NCBI GenBank assembly: GCA_037176905.1
Contig: JBBBWG010005647.1
Location: forward strand, 1-27,675
Direction: 5' to 3'
DNA from: Azolla pinnata
Taxonomy: Eukaryota; Streptophyta; Polypodiopsida; Salviniales; Salviniaceae
DNA length: 27,675 nucleotides
Positions 1 through 8,369 of this stretch are shown in pieces. Made by a program: the position numbers and the translations under genes. Each line of letters starts with the position of its first letter. Positions within the stretch are counted from its first letter, which is position 1. The notes beneath the pieces were generated by a model that saw only the letters and a list, made by a program, of their open reading frames with translations, did no database searches and was not told where the DNA came from.

Positions 1-51
1 GTTGTGAATCGGATCCCCTTTCTCCATCTCTGGCATCTGCATGTCGGCCAT
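1..51 (-). CDS. possible 5' end of a minus-strand gene (partial)
   Basis: On the minus strand an ATG at 51-49 has a purine at -3 and G at +4 and is followed by 17 open codons to the window edge, reading MADMQMPEMEKGDPIHN. The acidic, Met-rich start is not low-complexity like the DNA to its right. I do not recognise the protein. Only the context of the start codon and the short open frame support it, so it may be chance. If real, the repeat-rich stretch to its right would be its promoter side. Confidence 0.25.
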   Translation of the reverse strand, partial: MADMQMPEMEKGDPIHN

Positions 52-409
52 GTCTTTCGCATCTGGCTTTTTTTCCTGGTTCTTTTGTTTTGAAGGGTTT
101 TACGTAATCGCAGACGTAGCCTTCACTCGTTTCTGATGAAGGCGATGCGGGTCTTCATCCCATGCACACATGCAAATAAATGCACATGCAACATACACAT
201 ACATGCCACATTGGCACATGCCGATTTCGTAGGATCCCACCGCACGAATCCAAATGACATGCTCGGAACTCGGGGAAGCAAAATTTTGGGTCTTTCTTCT
301 ATTGTTTTGGCTCCTGCTTCTGCTTCTGCTTCTGCTTCTTCTGGTCAAGTTCCGAGACCAGCAACAGGAGCCCAATCTTTCTGAGGCCCACGAGGAAGGC
401 CCAAAGGGA
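52..409. other. no gene seen; short flank before simple repeats
   Basis: Mixed-complexity sequence with a short TTCTGC/TTCTGCTTCTGC run near 312-340. No splice-consistent or recognisable coding segment was found on either strand. Confidence 0.5.
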
Positions 410-960
410 GTATATGCATGCATGTATGTATAGATGGATGGATGTATGCATGCATGCATGTATGTATAGATGGATGGATGTATGCATGCATTGCATGCAT
501 GCATGTATGTATGTATGGAAGGATGTATGCATGGATGGATGTATGGATGTATGGATACATGTATGTATCCATGGATGGATGTATGGATGCATGTATGTAT
601 CCATGGATGGATGTATGGATGGATGGATGGATGAATGTGTGTGTACATGGATGTATGGATGTGCGTGTGCATGGATGGATGTATGGGGACGTATGGGTGT
701 ATAAATGTATGTATGCGTGCATGTATGCATGCATGGATGCATGGATGTATGGATGTATGGATGTCTGTATGCATGTATGGATGTATGGACATATGTGATG
801 TATGAATGTATGTATGTATGTATGTGTGCATGCATGGATGTATGTATGGATGTATGGATGGATGGATGTATGTATGTATGTATGTATAGGTATGTGTGGA
901 TGTACGTATGTGTGCATGTATGTATGTATGCATGGGCGGACGTATGGATGTATGTGTTCG
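410..960. repeat. ATGT/ATGG/ATGC-derived microsatellite block
   Basis: About 550 bp made almost entirely of ATGT, GGATG and GCATGCAT words in irregular order. It reads open in several frames on both strands as His/Tyr/Ile- or Met/Cys/Trp-rich peptides because the words contain few stops. These are not genes. CATGCA (RY) words are frequent. Confidence 0.9.
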
Positions 961-1480
961 ATGCAGCTTCTGGGTGGGTTGTTAATGTACGTATTTCGTT
1001 TGTCTTCGCCCCATCGATTAAGATTCGTCATCAGTAACACAATGTCGAGAAGAAAAAAAACGAAAAATTTACATACTGGAAGAGAGAAGTTCGATGATAT
1101 ATCGCCGAAAGAATTTTGAGATGATGATGATCTTTGTTTTTCGCTCCGATGTCTGGAGCAAAAGGCCACCATAGAATCCGCCCCTTCTAAATATCTTGGG
1201 CACTTCCGCTCCCCTCTCTTCTTCTCTTCTCCCCCCAGCCTCCTGTTTCTGGCGCACGTATATACGTACGTATTGTACGTATTGTACGTACGTGCACAGA
1301 GAGCCTGTCTTGCTTATTTTCTCTCTCTTTCTAAACAGGCCCAGGGAAGGAGCACTTATGACCTCTCCCGATCGTACAAATGCTTGCGCTTGCGATCGAT
1401 CGCCTTTTCTCGTTTCCGCCCACAGTTCCCTCCCCCTTCCCTGATCGGAGTTCGATCTTGGTCAACTCCAGGAACAGAAA
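961..1480. other. spacer between simple-repeat blocks; no gene seen
   Basis: Unique-looking sequence with a CT-rich patch around 1215-1245 and a short palindromic TACGTACGTATTGTACGTA-type patch at about 1262-1292. No recognisable coding segment. Confidence 0.5.
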
Positions 1481-2060
1481 TATGCACGTACGTGTGCGTA
1501 TGCGTCTGCATCCATATTCATCTAGATGTGTACATGCATGAATGCATATTCACTTGTAAATGTATATGTATGCGTGCGTATTCGTCCGTATATGTATAAG
1601 CATGCATGCATGCATGCATATTCATATGTGTATGCATGTGAGGGTATTCGTCTATGTATGTATATATGCATGGGTGCATATTCATCTGTATATGTGCATG
1701 TATGAATACATATGCATCCGCACATATGTATATGTACGTGTGTATATTCATATGTATATGTATTTGCATGTATACATTTTCATCTGTACATGTATTTGTA
1801 TGCATACATATTTATCTGTATATCTATGTGTGTGTATATGCATGTATATAGATGTATATCTACATGTATGTGTGCATATTCATCTGTATATGTATATTCA
1901 TCATTTTCATCTGTGTATGTATAAGTATACATATATACATATATTATCCATATTCATATGTATATGTATATATATATGGACAAAGATCCATCTCTATATG
2001 CATGCATGCATGCACACATGCAACATTACAAGCACATATGCATACATGCGTGTATATGGA
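1481..2060. repeat. degenerate (CATATGTATA/TTCATCTGTATATG) simple repeat block
   Basis: Degenerate tandem arrangement of units such as TATTCATCTGTATATGTAT, about 30-50 bp apart, in an ATGTAT background. The short open frames through it are repeat shadows. Confidence 0.8.
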
Positions 2061-3470
2061 TGCATGGCACAGAGCTCTGCTGCTACAAGAACCCCGGGTT
2101 CTTAGGTCCCCAGTGCGAAATGATGCGGGTTCATCGAGCGACAGATCTGATGATCGTCTTTCTGTCTACAGATAGACACAGATAGAGAGAGATATACTAA
2201 TCTCTGAGACCAAAAGCAATACATTTTACGTGATACAGAAGAGACACCGAAGAGATAAGTGCCTTTCAGGAAGAGAAAGGCTGTGGATCTTCGGATAAGC
2301 TTGAATATATATCTATATATATATATATATATATATTGCCCCCACTACTAACGACTTTGCGCTTGCTACTGTTTGCTGTTGTTGTTACTGCTGCTTGAAC
2401 ACATCAATCTACTCTTCTTATTTCATTCTCATTTCTTTCTTTCTTTCTTTCTCTCTCTCTCTTTGTCTGTCTGTCTGTCTCTCTGAGGCATCGTCATCAG
2501 AGTGCGAACACAGACACAAACAGCGGAGCGATCGGCCGCGTTTCCGATCCTCGTTAAAGATAAGCTCCTCCCCCTCAATAATGCAAGAGCCCATAATCAT
2601 GCCGCCGCAAGTTGCGCTCGCTATTATTAGTGCCCGACGACGAGGGCGCAACTCGCTTAATCGCCTAAAGAGACGGCAAAAAGAAAAAGAAGAAGAAGAA
2701 ATCAAAAGAAAAGATTAACTAACCCCACTAATCGGAAAAGGATTAATCAATCGATTAATCATCGAGCGCACGTTCCGATTCGCGTAACTTTGTTTTGCTT
2801 TCCTTCTTCTTCTTCTTCTTCTTCTTCTTTTAAAGCTTGCGATGGGCTCGAGATCCCGGTCATGGTCAGCGCGGGCAGGTTCAGGCCGGACAAAAGAAAC
2901 TATCGCGCGCATGCGTTTGCTTTCACACCTACGCCCGCGATTGTCTGGCACCAGGCGGTTGGGGAAACACGGAAATCCCAGTGTTTCTGGTAAGCGAGAT
3001 TTTGCCCCAGGAAACGTGTTTCTTCTCCGCCGATGCTCGGCGACGACGAGTTGCTGAATTCGGTCGTCGCATCGCGCGATTGCCCGACCGTGTCAAATGC
3101 ACGTGGACATATATTGGATCGGCGAGCAATGCACGATCGATCGATCGATCGATCGGGGATAAAGTGATGGTGATGGTGTCGGAGGACGGATCGATCTGAT
3201 CTACCTATCTACTGATCGAATCGATCGATCGATCGATCGATCCTTCTTGCTTTGTGTTGTGGAGAAGAGGTTTCGGAAGACGGCAGAGTGTTGCCCGTAA
3301 AGTTACGGAGTACTGGCTACGGATTACACCGCAACTTTTACTGTGGCGGTTTTGCGATTGTTCAACGCATTTCTATGCCTTAACTACGGCTAATTTCTCC
3401 ATTCGGCCCAACTTTGGATAGTCTTGGTTCTTCGTACTGAAGGGCTAACAAGAATCATGATGCACAAGGA

Positions 3471-3504
<34 letters not shown>

Positions 3505-3620
3505 GGAGCACGCGATGGGAAACCGAAGTGGGTCTTGGTGGGTGGCTAGGAAGCAGAAAAAAACAAATAAAGCAAGATGCAAAGTTCGAACCCTGCCCCG
3601 TGCAAAACAATTGCGGATGT

Positions 3621-3656
<36 letters not shown>

Positions 3657-3832
3657 TGCTGCAAGTGGGTTTGGGTGGGGACCCAGACAAAGACCGAGCG
3701 AGATGAGTTGGAAAAGGAAGAAGGCGGTGGTCTAGAGCGAGAGACGATTAAAAGGGCCTTTCTCTTTCCTGATCTTACGGCGAAGCGCGCGAGAAAAGGA
3801 TAATGCTGGAATCATCAGCCAGACCCGATGGA
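2061..3832. other. intergenic stretch with many microsatellites; no gene supported
   Basis: Holds (TA)n at 2302-2337, TTTC/TCTG runs at 2434-2482, GAAGAA at 2684-2700, (CTT)n at 2803-2829, GATC runs at about 3133-3155 and 3217-3242, (GA)n at about 3470-3495 and (GT)n at about 3621-3653. A higher-complexity, GC-richer part at 2830-3200 has a 120-codon open frame on the plus strand, but its product looks like nothing known and has no splice or start context I trust. Around 3583-3600 there is a tRNA B-box-like GTTCGAACCC word. Confidence 0.5.
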
Positions 3833-3877
3833 TTAGGGTTTACGGTTTACGGTTTAGGGTTTAGGGTTTAGGGTTTA
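3833..3877 (+). repeat. short interstitial telomere-like repeat, TTTAGGG type
   Basis: About six units of TTTAGGG with two TTTACGG variants, G-rich on the plus strand. This is the classical plant heptamer. The longer arrays further right are mainly TTAGGG hexamers. Confidence 0.85.
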
Positions 3878-3934
3878 TCCTGAATTGTCCTGTCATTGGT
3901 TATAAGAAGAAATGTCGATTACAGCAGAGTACTG

Positions 3935-4235
3935 CGTCGTACGTGTAAGGACACGGGTACAAATAAGCGATTTATCTCCGATGAGTAATTTGTAAGGAAG
4001 AATGGGGTCATAATGTTTGCACTTCCAATCCCAAGTGCGCAAGGACGCGAGTACAAATCAGTAATATCTCTATGACTAAACTGTGAAAGAGAGAGTTGTA
4101 ATGCTGTTGTTTTTTTTTCCCCCACTTGGGCAATCCCCAGAGTGTGAGGACACAAGCACAAATAAGCGATATCTCTATGACTAAATTGTAAAATCGGGGG
4201 ATCGTAGTGTTTTACAGTTGCAACCGCGGCTGGCT
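3935..4235 (+). repeat. three-copy degenerate tandem repeat, ~100-bp unit
   Basis: The word AAGGACACGGGTACAAATAAGCG recurs in diverged form at about 3945, 4040 and 4144. Each copy is followed by a variant of GATATCTCTATGACTAAATTGTAA and then a (G/C)-rich patch. Unit length is about 95-105 bp. No coding potential. It could be a decayed transposon fragment or a local satellite. Confidence 0.7.
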
Positions 4236-4621
4236 CTGCGTAATAGCAGCGGTTTCGTCTCGCAAAAACCTGTCGAAGCTCCGCTCGGCCCCTTGCTGTA
4301 TTCGCATCTTGCTAAGAAAGGTTTCTGATTTATTTTTATATTACCCTCCTCCTTCCATAGTTTGGATTCGATGTCGGACCTTATCTGGAGGAAAAGAAAA
4401 GAAAGGATAACTATTACAAAGACGACGACGAATTGGGGCGATTGGGGAACAACAAGGTAGGGAATGAAAGGAGCACGAAAAAAAGAAGCGGAATGCGTTG
4501 CAAATGAATCGGCGATGGATGCAGTTAAGGAAAATTTGGTCCATAAATTACTCACACTCTGAAAGGCCAATATGATAATTGCGTTTCTGATCGTTCAGCG
4601 AGTGACATGATTTATAGAAAC
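4236..4621. other. unique spacer; no gene seen
   Basis: Ordinary complexity sequence. Its open frames on the minus strand (up to 129 codons) are continuous with no recognised protein and no conserved motif. Confidence 0.4.
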
Positions 4622-5460
4622 AATGGTAATGGATGCATGCATGCATGCATGCATCTCCACACATGCGCATGCATACATTTCCCATATCTTTTGTGTGTGT
4701 GTGTCTTGGATGGATGGATGGATGCATGCATGCATGCATCTCCAGACATGCACATGCATACATCTCCACGCATACACATGCATACATCTCCCATATTTGT
4801 GTGTGTCCGGATGGATGCATGTGAATGGATGCATGCATGCATACATCTCCACACTTACACATGCATACATCTCCCATATCTGTGTGTGTGGATGGATGCA
4901 TGCATGCATGCATCTCCACACATACACATGCATACATCTCCACACATACGCATGCATGCATCCCCCATATCTTTGTGTGTTTGGATGGATGCATGGATGC
5001 ATGCGCACATCTCCACATACGCATGCATACATCTCCACACATACACATGCATACATCTCCCATATGTGTGTGTGTCTCTGGATGGATGCATGCATGCATA
5101 CATCTCCGCACATGCACCTGCATACATCTCCCATGTGTGTATGTGCGTGTGCGTGTGTCTGGATGGATGCACGCATGCCCATATGCCATGCATGCGCATC
5201 TCCACGCATACGCATGCATGCATCGCCCCCCTCATCCGTGTTATGCCTGGATGGATGCACGCATGCCCATGCCATGCATGCACATCCCCCCACATACGTC
5301 TGGATGGATGCATGCATGCATGTGCGCATGCGTACACATGCGCGTACTTGCATTGGGATCTAACGTAAGAAGAAATAATGAGCAGAAACGCATCCAGTGC
5401 ATGCATGCACATGCATGCATGCATGCATGTATGTGCGCGCGCGTGTGCATATACATCATA
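4622..5460. repeat. CATGCA-rich minisatellite, variable ~60-bp unit
   Basis: About a dozen units. Each combines GGATGGATGCATGCATGCAT, one or two copies of CTCCACACATACACATGCATACAT, and a CCCATATCTTTGTGTGTGT segment. The block is open in at least four frames over 240 codons because the words lack stops. The frame-by-frame peptides are only His/Cys/Met repeats. It is rich in alternating purine-pyrimidine and self-complementary words (ATGCAT, GCATGC) and in the RY core CATGCA. Confidence 0.9.
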
Positions 5461-5708
5461 AAAAACCAAAAAGGAAAACAAAAAGCGGGGAAAAGAAAGA
5501 AAAGTAAAATGGAAAACTGGAAAACGGCGGATAAAAAACGATCCCCAAAAATCTTGTCGTAAAGAAACCCCGCAAATAAATAAACAAATAGACAAAAATA
5601 AAAAACATTAAAGAGGAAAAAAAGAGGCATATGTGTATGAAGGGGGACAAACGCATGGAGAAAATAAAAAATCAATAAAAAAACCCAGAAAAGGATAAGA
5701 ATGAGTCA

Positions 5709-5750
<42 letters not shown>

Positions 5751-7700
5751 AGCATTTAAAATCCAGGATGGGAAAAGCAATAAATAAAGAAAAATGATGG
5801 CGCATACGGAGAATTTATGAGGGACTTGGTAAAATACATTTGATTTAATGCGAGGGAAACCAAAGTACACGTAAAAAACAAAAAACAAATGCAGAAGAAT
5901 TCTGCCCGAACACGGCCCCCCAAAAAAAGAAGGAAAGATTTAGAAGAAAATTGTTGAAATGCTTCGGACAAGACCTTGTGTTTTTTCCCCTTTGTTTTTT
6001 CTGTGGATTAGTAATTATTGATAGTAATACTTGTAGTAGCAAGCAGCTAATGACAGGATAAAATTGAGGGGAAAAGTAATGATAATAGTTACAATACTTA
6101 CTACTGTTACTACATTTTAACGCATGTTACAAACATTATAAATTAACGCCTACTCTTATCTTTCACTAAAGCTTAATTAAGGCCGATAATATAAGAATGA
6201 CTGGTTTTATTCCCAATCGTTTCCCACTGATCGATCCAAATCGATTCTCTTACTACATTCGACGAACAAAAGTTAGTGAGCAGTTTTAGGATCTAAGTAA
6301 CTGATTAACCTGATCATTCGGTGGTTATCGATTTATTCAGCCGTGATCGAGTCAGCTAATCCGATGTTCAATTGAACTTAGGATTAATTGATTTGAGATT
6401 CAAAAGATTAATCGCGCTTCATTTTTTTCAGAATTTTCAGAGGCGGTTGTTTCTCAGTTTGGGTAGGCGTTTCTAAGGTAATTAAACAACAGAACAGCCT
6501 AATCATGATTAATCAGGATGGTGAGGATCGTCAAGAAAAAAATTTAACGGAAGGATACATTTTAGAAAATCTAGTGACGTGGATTACATGTGCGGTATGT
6601 AGTTATCGTATTAAAAAGCACAATAAATACGTAGATAAAATGAGGCGCTAAACGACAAGAACACGCAAATGAGTGGTGCTTCCGATGCAGTTAATGCTCG
6701 GGTGTTGTTTATTGTTTTGCGTAATTAAAAAATTAACCCGCCCCCCAAAAAAAAGAGACTTTAATCCGCGCAGGTTGAATTATTGGTGCGAAATGTGGGG
6801 GAAAAAAAATTTAAAAAAAGGGGGGGAAAAAACAAACCAGAATAATCGACTCAATAATGGAAATTCCTTTTTACTCCAATTAAAAACAAAAGCGCGTTTT
6901 TTGGCTCTTTTTCAAATAAATAATATTCAAGCACATGAAAATCGAGACGGTGTCGGAACGAGTTTCTTTTTTTTGTGGTTTTTTTTCGTTGATATTTTAT
7001 ATAGTTTTTCTCGTTCTCCTTTTCCTTTTTTCTGTTTTGTTTTTCCGAGTTTCTATAAAAAAAAAAGAAAATGGGTGGGAGATATTTTCAATTATTTAAT
7101 GTTTTTTTTGTTTTTTGTTCTTGCGAACATGTGTTTTGTTATGTGTCTGCAGATGCGGACAAAGAGGGCCCCAAAAAGAAAAAGGAAAAAATTAAATAGT
7201 AAAGAAAATTGGCCCACAAATGAGCAAATAAACACAATCAATAAGGAAACAATAAACGAAGCAAGCAATGAAAAATCGCAGAAAATAAATCAGTAAATAA
7301 GTAATAAATAGGTAAATAAATCAATCGATAATCAAATAATAAAGAAAATTGGCCCACAAACGAGCGAATAAACACACTCAAAAAGGAGAAAAAATAAACG
7401 AATAAAAGCCATTAAAAAAAGCACCCAAGCAAGCCAACGTAACGCAATGAAAAATCGCAGAAAATAAATTAGTAAATGAAGAAATAAATAAAAGATGGAA
7501 ATAAACAAAAAAAAGGGGAGGTAAAAGAAAAAAAGGGAGATTTTTCGAAAATTGCAGCTCTGTCCTAATTAATTGTTTTTTGCGCTCCAAAAAAAAAACG
7601 TAAATTCCGTATTTAAGGCTCCCGGAAAATAGAAAAGAAAAAGAAACGAGACCAAAAAAAAAAAGAGCCGAAAATATTAAAAAAAAAAGGGCGGGGAGGA
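5461..7700. other. AT-rich low-complexity intergenic DNA
   Basis: A/T-biased sequence with A- and T-runs, (TAA)n at 5710-5749, and a tandem duplication of about 145 bp (copies about 7191-7320 and 7333-7500, both carrying AAAGAAAATTGGCCCACAAA and later ATGAAAAATCGCAGAAAATA). Part of 6105-6490 shares words (ACATTTTAACGC, ATTATAAATTA, AACGCCT) with the ends of the MITE-like element at 16588-17028 and may be a decayed relative. A 207-codon Lys/Phe-rich open frame at 6673-7296 is a product of base bias. Confidence 0.6.
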
Positions 7701-8010
7701 AAAGAATTGAATATTTTGTGCTGTTTTTTTTTTAATTTTAATTTTAATTTTATTTTTTTTGCTTTTTGGGGAAGAGATGTGGGTGGCCGGGAGACGGGAC
7801 GACAGCCGGTCAGACCGGCGGGTCGACCGGCTGCGGCCGGTCATCCTTGTCGTCGTCTTCTTCGTCTTCTTCCTTTCCTCTTCCCTGTTTCTCTGCTTCT
7901 TTCTGCTTCCTCCGCCATAGCCAGAGCTTCCTTCTCTCTCTCTCTCTCTCTGTCTCTGTTTCAATCCCTCTGCTGTACCTTGCTTGCTTCGATTCCATCC
8001 CTTCCTTCTC

Positions 8011-8155
8011 TCCTTCGAGCTCCGTCTGTCGCCATATCCTGTCCCTTCTTCGAGCTCCGTCTGCTCGCCATAGCCGTCCCTTCTTCGAGCTCCGTTTGCT
8101 CGCCATAGCCGTCCCCTTCTTCGAGCTCCGTCTCCTCGCCATATCCATCCCTCCG
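8011..8155 (+). repeat. four-copy 35-bp tandem repeat in the ARF leader
   Basis: Units beginning TTCGAGCTCCGTCTG and continuing with CTCGCCATAGCCGTCCC start at about 8014, 8049, 8084 and 8120, so the period is 35-36 bp. The minus-strand reading is an Arg/Lys/Glu-rich shadow frame. Confidence 0.85.
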
Positions 8156-8157
8156 CC

Positions 8158-8190
8158 ATGGAACCTGACTGGAACTTGTTCGGCAAATAG
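8158..8190 (+). CDS. uORF of 10 codons in the ARF leader
   Basis: ATG in a good context (CCGCCATGG) opens a frame reading MEPDWNLFGK and stops at TAG, 179 bp before the ARF start. It is the last ATG before the main start. Established knowledge: several Arabidopsis ARF mRNAs (ARF3, ARF5) have uORFs that lower translation and make it dependent on reinitiation factors. Whether this one lies in the transcript is inferred from the CT-rich leader. Confidence 0.5.
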   Translation: MEPDWNLFGK

Positions 8191-8369
8191 CCCTCAGAGT
8201 TGCGGTTCGTCTTCTCCATCCAATTCCCCCCTCGGAGCTTCTTCTTCTTCTCCTCTTCTTCTTCTTCTTCTTCTTCGCCATCGCTCTCGCTATCCTCCTC
8301 GTCTTTCTTCCTCACCATTTCCTGCAGACCTCTCTCTCTCTCTCGGCGACAGACGAACTCTCAGCTCTC

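Larger units (their letters stand above)
7930..8369 (+). promoter_or_regulatory. CT-rich probable 5' leader of the ARF gene
   Basis: Pyrimidine-rich sequence with (CT)n at about 7933-7953 and 8332-8343 and a (CTT)n run at 8240-8275 leads into the ARF start codon at 8370. CT-rich leaders are common in plant genes. The transcription start is not visible. One small uORF (8158-8190) lies inside it, and after that uORF no further ATG occurs before the main start. Confidence 0.55.

Noticed and set aside
410..960. Long overlapping open frames on both strands (up to 277 codons)
   Set aside because: They arise from stop-free ATGT/GGATG repeats and give only His/Thr/Ile or Met/Cys repeats. No splice or family signal.
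2395..2718. 107-codon plus-strand frame in a mixed-complexity area
   Set aside because: Begins in TTTC/TCTG runs and ends in GAAGAA repeats. The middle resembles no known protein and no splice sites support it.
4548..5595. Open frames of about 220-250 codons in four or more frames
   Set aside because: Same cause: the CATGCATCTCCACACATA minisatellite lacks stops. Composition follows the DNA repeat.
6673..7296. 207-codon plus-strand frame
   Set aside because: Lys/Asn/Phe-rich product of A/T runs. The second half is the duplicated AAAGAAAATTGGCCCACAAA repeat.
7677..8318. 213-codon minus-strand frame rich in Arg, Glu and Lys
   Set aside because: It is the shadow of the CT-rich ARF leader and its 35-bp repeat.
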